Source: Mesosutterella faecium (GTDB taxonomy: Bacteria; Pseudomonadota; Gammaproteobacteria; Burkholderiales; Burkholderiaceae_F). From it: 64,000 bases of DNA. The stretch lies in the NCBI RefSeq assembly GCF_022809315.2, contig NZ_JAKZJU020000001.1, positions 2,207,001 through 2,271,000 of the forward strand, in the 5' to 3' direction. Shown here one piece after another: positions 10,038-17,576 of the stretch (positions are counted from its first letter, which is position 1; each line of letters opens with the position of its first letter). The notes below the pieces were generated by a model, which was given only the letters and a program-made list of their open reading frames with translations, did not search any database and was not told the origin of the DNA. The position numbers were made by a program, and so were the translations under genes.

Positions 10038-11255
10038 TCAGGAAACTCCTTCCCGATTTTTCTGGGAGGCTCCGAGCCGCCGGCGCTCCGCGTAGAAGCG
10101 CACCGCCGCGAGCGCGAGCAGCACCGTGGCGTAGAGGAGATACTCCCCGTAGGGCCCCGCCATCTCGGAGAGCGTCTTCCCCCTGAAGGCGAAGTCGCGC
10201 AGCATGCCGAACTGCCAGGTGAGCGGGAAGGCGTTTGAGACGTAATGGACCCAGCCGGGGAACTCGTGCTCGGCCATGGTCATCCCGCCCATGATGAAGC
10301 CCGGGGGCACGATGAAGATCATGAAGGCCGCCCCGTTGGCAGGCGTGGGCATCCTCCAGGTCACGATCATGGCGAGCAGCCCGATGCAGAGCGGCAGCAG
10401 GAACAGGCTGGGCAGATAGGCGAGGTAGTTCCCCTTGAAGGGCAGCCCGTCAAACTGCACGAGCGCCGCCGTCATCAGGGTGACAGCGGCGCAGTAGCCC
10501 AGGCAGTAGGGGAAGAGCCTCGCGACGAGCGCCGACAGCCCCCGCTCGCAGATCGTTGTTTCCCAGAGCCCCGAGACATGGAGCCGCCCCATGATCATGA
10601 GGGAAGTGATGCCGAAGTAGATGCCGGAAAAGAAATAGAGGAAGGCGAGCACCGTGATGTGCAGAGAATTGGCGGGGTTAAAGAGTCGTCGCACCTCCAC
10701 TCCGATCCCGGAGGAGGAGGCACTTTCCGAGGCCTGGGAGGCGGCCCCGAGCGCTGCCAGGTTCGCCGCCGACACCGGCACGCCCTCGGCGGCGGCCACT
10801 TCGCTGAGCGAATTGAAGACCTCCCCGTTCTGAGCCGCGTTCGTCTGGTCCGCGAAATACCCGACCCGCGCCGAGCCGCGTCCGGTGAGGACCGATTCGG
10901 TGAGCCCGCGCGGAATGTAGATCACGCCCACGAGCTCGTCCTGGCGCAGCAGGCTCTCGGGGTTCACCGGGGAGCGCACCACCTTCGCCACCCGGATATC
11001 CCTCGAAGAGTCGAGGGCGCTGATCAGCGCATCGCTCTGCGTGGTCCGGTCAAGGTCGATCACCGCGACCGGGGCCTCGATCACGCTCATCTGGGTGAAA
11101 AAGAGGCCGAGAACGACGGTGGTCACAACGGCAGCCATGACCGAGAGCTTGTGATAGGGCACGAAATGGCCCGAGGTCATCGCCTCGAGCTCCTCGAACA
11201 TCGAGTCAATGATGTCCTGCAGCCACTTGGAGCGGCCCCTGCGCGCTTCAGGCAT
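10038..11255 (-). CDS. ABC-2 type transporter permease
   Basis: Inner-membrane permease of 405 residues with the ABC-2 layout: a cytoplasmic N-terminus, one transmembrane helix (about 40-60), a large extracytoplasmic domain (about 60-215) and then five to six helices (about 220-390). It resembles the YhhJ/YbhR group, which work with HlyD-type adaptors in drug or macromolecule export. Its start overlaps the end of the HlyD-like gene by 8 bases, so translation is probably coupled. No ATP-binding subunit and no outer-membrane channel is encoded alongside, which is unusual for a complete exporter; they must come from elsewhere or the unit is incomplete. Regulation is probably by the MarR repressor at the head of the operon. 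Confidence 0.85.
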   Translation of the reverse strand: MPEARRGRSKWLQDIIDSMFEELEAMTSGHFVPYHKLSVMAAVVTTVVLGLFFTQMSVIEAPVAVIDLDRTTQSDALISALDSSRDIRVAKVVRSPVNPESLLRQDELVGVIYIPRGLTESVLTGRGSARVGYFADQTNAAQNGEVFNSLSEVAAAEGVPVSAANLAALGAASQASESASSSGIGVEVRRLFNPANSLHITVLAFLYFFSGIYFGITSLMIMGRLHVSGLWETTICERGLSALVARLFPYCLGYCAAVTLMTAALVQFDGLPFKGNYLAYLPSLFLLPLCIGLLAMIVTWRMPTPANGAAFMIFIVPPGFIMGGMTMAEHEFPGWVHYVSNAFPLTWQFGMLRDFAFRGKTLSEMAGPYGEYLLYATVLLALAAVRFYAERRRLGASQKNREGVS

Positions 11256-12468
11256 GGGTCTTCACCTCGATGGTCATGCCGGGCTCCACCCCGGACTGCG
11301 GCGTGACGTAGATGCGGGCAATGAAGGAGGTGAGGTCGGCCTGGCCGCGCTCGCGCGTGCCGCGGATCTCGGCAAAGGAGGGCGCCCGGTAGAGCACCCG
11401 CACGATGCCCTGCACCTTCCGGCCCGAGGCGGTCGTGCCGGTCACCGTGCTCCCCTCGGAAAAGCGCGGGACGTCCTTCTCGCTCACATAGATCTCGTAG
11501 TACTGGCGGGAGGACTGCAGGAGCACGGCGGGGCTGCCTGCGCTCACCATGTCGCCGGGCTGATAGAGCAGCTTCACGATCTTGCCGTCCTCGGGCGCTG
11601 TGAGGGTGAGGCGGCCGCGCTCGACTTGGAGCGACTCAAGGTCGGCGCGCAGCTGCTCGCCCTGAGCTTCGAGCTGCCTCACCTTCAGGCGCCGGTTTTC
11701 AATGGATGCGCGGGTATCGGCGATGGAGGACAGCCGCATGCCCTCCGCGCTTCCGGTCCGCTCAAGGCGCGCAAGGTCCGAGCGGTTCGCGCCCACCGTG
11801 GCAGCCGCGAGGTTCTTGCGGGCGTTGGCCAGCGCCGCGGCAGCCGACTCCCAGCTGCTTTTGGCCGAGTCAAAGCTCGACTGCGACACCGCCCCCGAGC
11901 CCACGAGCCCGCGGGCTCTTCCGTAGTCCGCCCGGGCGCGCCGCTCGGCGGCCGCGGCCGAGTCGAGCGTCGCCTTGTCCGCCTCGATCGTGCGCCAGGC
12001 GTTTTTCTCCGTCGTGGAGGCGGCCGCGAGGTCGATGCCGATCTGGCGCTTTTCGGACTCGACCGAGGCCTCGTTTTCAGCGATCTGGGCCTTGAGGCGC
12101 TTCACCGCGATCGCGTTGTCCACGCCGTCGAGCGTCATCAGGGGCTCGCCCTTCTTCACCCGGCCGCCTTCCTGGACCGGCCGCTCAACGAGGCGCCCGG
12201 AGACCTTCTCGAAGGCCACGTTCACCTCTTCGGCGGTGAGGATGCCGTACTTCTGGCGCTGCGCGAGCGTGTCGGCGTCGTGCCGCGGGCCGAGCAGCAT
12301 GAGGAGCACCCCGACCGCAAAGAGCGCGCCGAGCGCCGCGACGGGCTTGAGAAGCTCGCGCCGCCCTCCGGCGGGACGGCCGAGGCGCTGCGGCCTGCCG
12401 CCCTGCGCGGGCGAGCCCGAGTCTCCCGTCTGTCCGCCCTGGACCATCTTTTGATTATCTTCAGTCAT
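11248..12468 (-). CDS. HlyD-family periplasmic adaptor (membrane fusion protein)
   Basis: 406 residues with a short cytoplasmic Pro/Gly-rich N-terminus, a single membrane anchor (about 38-58, LFAVGVLLMLLG), a lipoyl-like half-motif near 80-115, and a long Ala/Glu/Arg-rich coiled coil (about 120-275). The second lipoyl half (LTAPEDGKIVKLLYQPGDMV) and a beta-barrel domain follow. It would bridge the inner-membrane ABC-2 permease to an outer-membrane channel. It is the middle gene of a marR-hlyD-permease operon, starting 32 bases after the regulator's stop. The substrate is unknown. The arrangement is typical of EmrA-like or YhiI-like adaptors. Confidence 0.88.
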   Translation of the reverse strand: MTEDNQKMVQGGQTGDSGSPAQGGRPQRLGRPAGGRRELLKPVAALGALFAVGVLLMLLGPRHDADTLAQRQKYGILTAEEVNVAFEKVSGRLVERPVQEGGRVKKGEPLMTLDGVDNAIAVKRLKAQIAENEASVESEKRQIGIDLAAASTTEKNAWRTIEADKATLDSAAAAERRARADYGRARGLVGSGAVSQSSFDSAKSSWESAAAALANARKNLAAATVGANRSDLARLERTGSAEGMRLSSIADTRASIENRRLKVRQLEAQGEQLRADLESLQVERGRLTLTAPEDGKIVKLLYQPGDMVSAGSPAVLLQSSRQYYEIYVSEKDVPRFSEGSTVTGTTASGRKVQGIVRVLYRAPSFAEIRGTRERGQADLTSFIARIYVTPQSGVEPGMTIEVKTHA

Positions 12469-12500
12469 TTTTCTTTATTTTTCACTAAATGCACGCTTTT

Positions 12501-13010
12501 TTATTCTTCGGGCGCCGGCCCGGAGAGCTTGAGCAGAAGCCTGGCGAGCTCGCTTCGCTCCTGCCCGGTGAGCCTCTCCGAAAATGCCGCCACGCGCTTC
12601 AGGTGCCCGGGGAAAATCCGTCCGATGAGTTCGATGCCTTCCGGCGTGATCTGCACCCGCCTCGCCCGCGCGTCGTCCGCGGGCCGCTCCATCCGCACGA
12701 GGGGCTTTTCGGCCTGGCGCATGCGCCGCAGCATGATCGACATCGTGGGCGGGGTGACGCCCACCCGGAGCGCGAGCTCGCGCACCCCGAGCCCGGCGGG
12801 CTGCTCGCGCAGCGCCATGAGAAGCAGGAACTTCCCCTCCGAGAGCCCCTCGCGCTCGAGCGGCCCGATGATCTCCTCCTGCACGCGCGAGGCGCAGTTC
12901 AGCAGCGAGAGCGTGAGCGAGGCCGCCTCCGGGGCGAGCCTCACGCCCGCCTTTTTCACGTTCTTCTCGATCGTCTCGAGGCTCGGAAGCTTTCTGATGC
13001 GGTAGTTCAT
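12501..13010 (-). CDS. MarR-family transcriptional regulator
   Basis: 169-residue winged-helix regulator. The helix-turn-helix covers about residues 75-105 (VRELALRVGVTPPTMSIML), and the wing shows the family signature RPADDARARRVQITPEG. Flanking helices form the dimer interface. It is the first gene of the operon with the HlyD adaptor and ABC-2 permease, so it most likely represses that operon and responds to an exported compound. No Shine-Dalgarno is visible before the ATG at 13010; a 24-bp inverted repeat ends just 2 bases upstream. The transcript may therefore be leaderless or nearly so, with the operator lying over the promoter. Confidence 0.88.
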   Translation of the reverse strand: MNYRIRKLPSLETIEKNVKKAGVRLAPEAASLTLSLLNCASRVQEEIIGPLEREGLSEGKFLLLMALREQPAGLGVRELALRVGVTPPTMSIMLRRMRQAEKPLVRMERPADDARARRVQITPEGIELIGRIFPGHLKRVAAFSERLTGQERSELARLLLKLSGPAPEE

Positions 13011-13012
13011 TT

Positions 13013-13036
13013 AAATAGTTAGCCGGCTAAATATTT
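13013..13036. promoter_or_regulatory. Inverted repeat, probable MarR operator
   Basis: A 24-bp AT-rich dyad centred on TTAGC-CG-GCTAA is symmetric except for one mismatched pair. It abuts the marR start codon. Size, symmetry and position match autoregulatory MarR-family operators. Confidence 0.7.
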
Positions 13037-13162
13037 GAGAAGTTTAATCGTTTCCGGCCGGCCCGGCATGCCGAAAAAGGGGATGGCAGGGAAAAATCCC
13101 CATGAGAGAATGAAAGTGAGGCGCCGCCTTTGCCCGGCGCTAGACCGGGCTCTGCATTTCCC

Positions 13163-14452
13163 ATGAAAAATCTCGTCCTGCTCACTTTCTGCCTGATCCT
13201 CGCCCTGTTTCTCGTGCTGCAGGGGCCGCTGCTCGGAGCCCTGTTCCTGGGCTTCCTGCTTTTCTCGGGCTACGCGCTGCTGCAGGGCCACACGCCCGCC
13301 CGGATCCTCGCGATGGCCTGGAGCAGCATCTGGAAGGTGCGGCTCCTTTTCATCGTCTTCATGCTGATCGGGATGCTCACCGGGGCCTGGCGCGCCTCGG
13401 GCACCATCGCCTATCTCGTCTCGCTCTTCTCGCAGATGATCCACCCGGCGGGCTTCCTTCCGCTTGCCTTTCTCGCGAACTGCGCCGTGTCGTTTCTCCT
13501 CGGCTCCTCCTTTGCCACGGCGGCCACCATGGGCGTGGTGTCGATGAACATCGGCTTGAGCCTCGGCGTTCCGCCCCTTTTCACCGGCGGGGCCATTCTT
13601 TCGGGCGTCTACTTCGGGGACCGTATGAGCCCCGTGTCCACGAGCGCCATGCTGGTGTGCGCGCTCACCGGCACGAACATCTACCGCAACATCCGCAGCA
13701 TGGCCCGCTCGGCCTTCGCGCCTTTTCTCCTCGCCTGCGCGGCCTACCTTGCGCTCGGGCTTCGCGGCAGCGCCGGGGGCCTCCCGGCCGAGACCGGCCT
13801 GTCGGGGCTCGCCTCACTTTACAGCTTCTCGCCCTGGCTGCTCCTGCCGGCGCTTTCCATCCTCGCCTGCAGCTTCCTGAAGGTCCCCGTGAGGTGGAAC
13901 ATGGCGGTGAGCATCGCGCTTGCCTCGGCGCTCGCCCTCTGGCAGCAGGGCATGGCGCCCTCCGACCTCCTTCGAAGCCTGATCCTCGGGTTCCGCTCGC
14001 CCGTGCCGGCGCTCTCGTCTCTTGCCGACGGCGGCGGCATGGTCTCGATGCTCAAGGTCGCTGCGATCGTCTGCCTGTCCTCCTCCTACGCCGGGATCTT
14101 CGAGGCGACCGGGCTGCTCGACGGCCTGAAGGGGAAATTTGAAAAGCTCGCTGCGCGCCGGGGCAGTGCGCCCGCATTCGCCGCGGCGGGTCTTTTTTCT
14201 TCGCTGATCGCCTGCAACCAGACCTTTGCCATCATCCTCACGCACCAGTTCTGCAGCCGCTTCGGGCTGTCCCGCGAAAAGTTCGCCCTCGCGCTTGAAG
14301 ACTCGGCCGTGATCCTCTCGCCCCTTGTGCCCTGGTCGATCGCCTGCGCCGTGGTGCTCGATGCGACCGGCTCTCAGGCCGGCGCCGTTTTATTCGCCTT
14401 CTACCTCTACCTGATCCCGCTCTGGAACCTCTGGCGCGGCCGCGGGCTCTAG
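13163..14452 (+). CDS. NhaC-family Na+/H+ antiporter
   Basis: Polytopic inner-membrane protein of 429 residues with about 10-12 hydrophobic segments. It carries NhaC-family features such as LGSSFATAATMGVV and GAILSGVYFGDRMSPVS, and a second repeat of the fold around VILSPLVPWSIACAVVL. Such proteins exchange Na+ for H+ or, in some members, couple organic-acid exchange (malate/lactate). I chose the ATG at 13163, which opens directly into the first membrane helix; an in-frame TTG at 13130 would add 11 residues. Neither has a strong ribosome-binding site. It is divergent from the MarR operon, and both promoters lie in the 150-bp gap. Confidence 0.85.
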   Translation: MKNLVLLTFCLILALFLVLQGPLLGALFLGFLLFSGYALLQGHTPARILAMAWSSIWKVRLLFIVFMLIGMLTGAWRASGTIAYLVSLFSQMIHPAGFLPLAFLANCAVSFLLGSSFATAATMGVVSMNIGLSLGVPPLFTGGAILSGVYFGDRMSPVSTSAMLVCALTGTNIYRNIRSMARSAFAPFLLACAAYLALGLRGSAGGLPAETGLSGLASLYSFSPWLLLPALSILACSFLKVPVRWNMAVSIALASALALWQQGMAPSDLLRSLILGFRSPVPALSSLADGGGMVSMLKVAAIVCLSSSYAGIFEATGLLDGLKGKFEKLAARRGSAPAFAAAGLFSSLIACNQTFAIILTHQFCSRFGLSREKFALALEDSAVILSPLVPWSIACAVVLDATGSQAGAVLFAFYLYLIPLWNLWRGRGL

Positions 14453-14926
14453 AGCCTCCTCCCGGGCCGGCCGGAGCCGCTTTTTTCGGCCTCCCGCCTC
14501 CCTCGCGCTTTATGAGCCTCCGAAAAGCTGAAGATCCCGGTTACATTTATACCTCTTTATAGTTAGTTCAGACCCCGTATACTAAGGTGGTATTTTGTGT
14601 CATAAATTTTTCATTTCATTCAATAAAAAATGGCCGGTCTTTCGCGAACCTCAGGCTCCTCATTCTTTGCCTAAATATTTACAACACATTGTTTTATATA
14701 ACTAAATTCTTATTAGTGGCCTATAGGTTCTGTCTTAGTTATAACTGCTTACCGATAATGCCGCAGATCAATTTCTTTGCATTTTTTTAACATGCTCCCG
14801 GTTTCCGGCAACGCATATTTCCTCCGCTTGGCTAAAATTTTATTGCCGATAGGATTACTTATAAGTGGTAATACTATAGACAGACAGAATTACGTCTTAT
14901 GCGGTAGTTTTACAAGGAGAGAGAAC
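14453..14926. other. AT-rich leader upstream of flavoprotein A
   Basis: About 470 bases without a convincing gene. From about 14540 to 14910 the composition falls sharply below that of the surroundings, with many TA-rich stretches. Plausible -10-like elements near 14870 (TATAAG, TAATACT) lie 40-60 bases before the Shine-Dalgarno at 14914. The open frame through this stretch (from 14777) has no ribosome-binding site and non-coding composition, so I treat it as untranslated. Confidence 0.55.
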
Positions 14927-14929
14927 ATT
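14914..14929 (+). promoter_or_regulatory. Shine-Dalgarno and ATT initiation codon of flavoprotein A
   Basis: AAGGAG (14914-14919) is followed after 7 bases by ATT (14927-14929), in frame with the Tat signal SRRSFLGG. No ATG, GTG or TTG with a ribosome-binding site exists upstream in this frame, and the next ATG downstream lies after the twin-arginine motif. Confidence 0.65.
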
Positions 14930-16831
14930 ACAAGCAGGATTTCCCGTCGTTCATTCCTGGGCGGCTCCGTCGCGATGGGCGGCGCCATGATGGCCTTTGC
15001 CGGCGACGCGCTTGCCGCCAAGGGCGGCAAGTCCTCGAAGGCGCCCGCGAAGTGGGACTTCGAGGCTGACGTGGTCGTTGTGGGCGCCGGCGCTTCCGGC
15101 ATCCCGGCCGCGATCCGCGCCCGCGAGGCGGGCCTCACCGCCCTCATCGTCGATGCCAACTACGACATCGGCGGCCACGCGATCATCTCCCAGGGCAACA
15201 CGCTGCTGGGCGGCGGCAACGCGGTCCAGAAGAAATACGGCATCGCCGACAGCCCCGAGACCTGGTTCAAGGATCTGACCGACTGGTCCGTCATCCTGCC
15301 CAACGGCTTCCCGGACTTCCGCTTCAACGACCGCGGCCTCGCGCACATGATCGCCATGAACGGCGTTCCCACCTACGACTGGCTCGTGAAAATCGGCGTG
15401 CCGTTCCTCGACAAGGCCCCGAACAACGCGGGCGCCTACGGCGCGGGCTGCAGCGCCCCGCGCGAGCTGCACTTCGCCTGGACCAAGGGCGCCTGCCCCG
15501 AGGCCCCGAACGGGAAGTCCGGCACGGTTCTGATGCGCGCCCTTGAAAAGGCGGCCCTGAAGGCGGGCGTCAAGTTCCTGATGAACTACTACATGGACGA
15601 GATCGTCCCCGAGACGAAGGGGGGCGAGGTGACCGGGGTGCTCGGCATCCGCGCCCACAGGACCCCGAAGGTTCTGCCCGACGGCAAGGAGCTCGTCGCC
15701 TTCAACGGCGCCAATCCGCTCTACATTAAGAACAAGGCGAAGAAGATCACGGTGCGCGCGAAGAAGGCCCTCGTGCTCGCCACGGCCGGCTACACCGACA
15801 ACGTGAAGTTCCGCCGCATGGTCGACCCGCGCCTCACCGAAGAGTTCGCCTCCGCGGCCTGCGAGTACTCTCCGCAGGACGGCTCGGGGACGCTTGCCGC
15901 CATGAAGCTGGGCGCCGCGCTCTGGGGCGTCACGAACGCGAACACCGACCGCTCGATCTCGCTCACCCGCGGCGCCGTGGTGGGCGTGCACGACACCTAC
16001 CTCAAGTGGGAGCCCGAGTCCCCGATCTTCCCGCTCGTGAAGCACTCGGGCGTGTCGATCCGCAACTGGCAGGACGCGATCGTCGTGAACTGGTGCGGCA
16101 AGCGCTTCTACGATGAGCTCGTCTCCGCCGGCCAGGTGAAGAACGGCGCAGCGCTCACCTCCTACGGCACCTCCAACGCCACCCGCGGCCTGATGAACGG
16201 CACGAACGGCGCGCACTTCAAGGACATCAAGACCAACCCCTACGTCCAGGGCTACTACGACAACTACAAGCGCACGAAGTTCAACCCGATCAACTTCATC
16301 CCGGCCGCGCTGGCCCTGAACGAAGGCTCTTCGGAAGAGAACAACTGGTCCTCGGGCCCCCAGTGGGCGATCTTCGACGCCGATGCCGTGAAGCGCGAGC
16401 GCATGCACATCGACAACACCTCGGTCGACCCGGAGTACTTCTTCAAGGCCGACACGATCGAAGAGCTCGCCGCGAAGATCAACACGAACAAGTGGATGAA
16501 GCACAAGATCGACCCGAAGGCGCTCGCTGCGACCGTGAGCCGCTACAACAGCTTCGTCGACAAGGGCGAGGATCCGGACTTCGCCAAGCCCAAGCCCCAG
16601 TACAAGATCGCGAAGGCCCCGTTCTATGCGGCCTGGACCTCGGTCACGCTGCACGACTGCTACTGCGGACTGCATGTGAACAAGGAGTGCAACGTGCTCA
16701 CCTGGGACGAGAAGCCGATCAAGGGCCTCTACGCCGTGGGCGAGGTGACGGGCGGCTCCTCCATGCACGGGCTCTCCCGCGGCCTCGTCATGTCCTACGT
16801 GCTCGGCAAGAAGTTCGCGAGCCTGAAGTAA
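14927..16831 (+). CDS. Tat-exported respiratory flavoprotein A (fumarate/urocanate reductase-like, FAD)
   Basis: 634 residues from the ATT at 14927. A twin-arginine signal (SRRSFLGG, residues 6-13, then an Ala/Met/Gly-rich core) is followed by an FAD-binding Rossmann motif (VVVVGAGASGIPAA) and a flavocytochrome-c/fumarate-reductase flavoprotein fold. The FAD-closing GLYAVGEVTGG lies near the C-terminus. The usual HGxNRLGGN signature that carries the substrate-binding Arg is replaced by SSMHGLSRGLVMS, and the GKRF segment continues into YDELVSAG instead of a fumarate-reductase-type NE..RD. The substrate is therefore probably not fumarate. The enzyme should act in the periplasm and receive electrons from the tetraheme cytochrome encoded 19 bases downstream. 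An alternative start at 14777 would add 50 residues but has no ribosome-binding site. Confidence 0.85.
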   Translation: MTSRISRRSFLGGSVAMGGAMMAFAGDALAAKGGKSSKAPAKWDFEADVVVVGAGASGIPAAIRAREAGLTALIVDANYDIGGHAIISQGNTLLGGGNAVQKKYGIADSPETWFKDLTDWSVILPNGFPDFRFNDRGLAHMIAMNGVPTYDWLVKIGVPFLDKAPNNAGAYGAGCSAPRELHFAWTKGACPEAPNGKSGTVLMRALEKAALKAGVKFLMNYYMDEIVPETKGGEVTGVLGIRAHRTPKVLPDGKELVAFNGANPLYIKNKAKKITVRAKKALVLATAGYTDNVKFRRMVDPRLTEEFASAACEYSPQDGSGTLAAMKLGAALWGVTNANTDRSISLTRGAVVGVHDTYLKWEPESPIFPLVKHSGVSIRNWQDAIVVNWCGKRFYDELVSAGQVKNGAALTSYGTSNATRGLMNGTNGAHFKDIKTNPYVQGYYDNYKRTKFNPINFIPAALALNEGSSEENNWSSGPQWAIFDADAVKRERMHIDNTSVDPEYFFKADTIEELAAKINTNKWMKHKIDPKALAATVSRYNSFVDKGEDPDFAKPKPQYKIAKAPFYAAWTSVTLHDCYCGLHVNKECNVLTWDEKPIKGLYAVGEVTGGSSMHGLSRGLVMSYVLGKKFASLK

Positions 16832-16850
16832 GGCAGAAGGAGGAAGGGAT

Positions 16851-17255
16851 ATGAAACTCACGATGATCGCAGCGGCCGCCGCGGCCGCAGCCGCTCTCGC
16901 CTTCGCATCCCTTCCGGCCTTAGCTGAGGAGGCGGGCGAAGGCTCCGCCCCTCAGTGCCTTGGCTGCCACGGGCCTTACGAAAAGGTCCGCGAGCTCACC
17001 AAAGACTGGAAGGATGAATTCGGAGACCCCGTCCAGCCGCATCAGTACATGGACGCGAAGGCTGCCAAGCCCCACGCGGCGAGGAAGATAGCGCCGGACT
17101 GCAAGATGTGCCACGGCACGCATCCCATCCCGCCCACCAAGGGCATGACGATGAAAAAGCCCACACTCAACTCCTGCTACGGCTGCCACCACATGGAGAA
17201 CTTTCAGAAGTGCTCGAGCTCCGGGTGCCATGAAAAGGACCCGCCGCGCAAATGA
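16851..17255 (+). CDS. Periplasmic tetraheme cytochrome c, partner of flavoprotein A
   Basis: 134 residues: a Sec signal peptide (residues 1-25, Ala-rich core, cleavage after ALA) and four heme-binding sites. These are CLGCH (36-40), CKMCH (84-88), CYGCHH (109-113) and CSSSGCH (121-127). The last is CX4CH instead of CX2CH, with two extra residues compared with the same site in the cytochrome at 44187-44546. The fold should match the N-terminal cytochrome domain of flavocytochrome c3, here as a separate protein that carries electrons from a membrane quinol dehydrogenase to the flavoprotein. AGGAGGAAGG lies just before the ATG. A terminator follows at 17344, so the two genes form one operon. 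Confidence 0.92.
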   Translation: MKLTMIAAAAAAAAALAFASLPALAEEAGEGSAPQCLGCHGPYEKVRELTKDWKDEFGDPVQPHQYMDAKAAKPHAARKIAPDCKMCHGTHPIPPTKGMTMKKPTLNSCYGCHHMENFQKCSSSGCHEKDPPRK

Positions 17256-17343
17256 GGCCTGAGGAGCCTCCTTCAAAGCAGAGATAAAACAACGCAACTT
17301 GAGGCCGGAGCAGCGCCCAGGACAGTGGGCGGCCGGCCGTTTA

Positions 17344-17386
17344 GCCTGACGCTGAACCTCCTCTCCTAGGCGTCAGGCCTTTTTTG
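17344..17386 (+). terminator. Rho-independent terminator of the flavoprotein A operon
   Basis: GCCTGACGC (17344-17352) pairs with GCGTCAGGC (17370-17378) across a 17-base loop, followed by C and six T. Confidence 0.88.
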
Positions 17387-17414
17387 TCCCGTTTTCGGAC
17401 AATATCAATTTTTA

Positions 17415-17429
17415 CTGTAACAGGTACAG
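17415..17429. promoter_or_regulatory. Inverted repeat upstream of a sigma-54 promoter, possible activator site
   Basis: CTGTA-ACAGG-TACAG is a short dyad 103 bases upstream of the -24 element of the DASS transporter promoter. That is the usual distance for a bacterial enhancer-binding protein site. The match is to position and symmetry only; no specific activator can be named. Confidence 0.35.
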
Positions 17430-17531
17430 CTAAAGCACTGTTTTTAAGCAGACCGCACCACTCTGGGGCCAAAAACGCACCAAAGCCGCATTTTCCTTCT
17501 TCCAAATCCCCGAAACAGGGCGTTTCAGCAC

Positions 17532-17547
17532 TGGCACGCCTTTTGCA
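17532..17547 (+). promoter_or_regulatory. Sigma-54 (RpoN) promoter of the DASS transporter gene
   Basis: TGGCACG-CCTT-TTGCA matches the sigma-54 consensus fully: GG at -24 and GC at -12 separated by exactly 10 bases. It sits 30 bases before the ATG at 17577, leaving a short leader with AGAAGGAGG. Confidence 0.85.
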
Positions 17548-17576
17548 TGAATTTCAGGCCATAGAAGGAGGAAGTC

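Noticed and set aside
14777..14926. N-terminal extension of flavoprotein A from an upstream ATG
   Set aside because: AT-rich, no Shine-Dalgarno, and it would bury the Tat signal 55 residues into the protein. The ATT at 14927 has an ideal ribosome-binding site.
14951..16861. Long minus-strand open frame opposite flavoprotein A
   Set aside because: Shadow of the high-GC third codon positions. The plus-strand product has clear FAD and Tat motifs.
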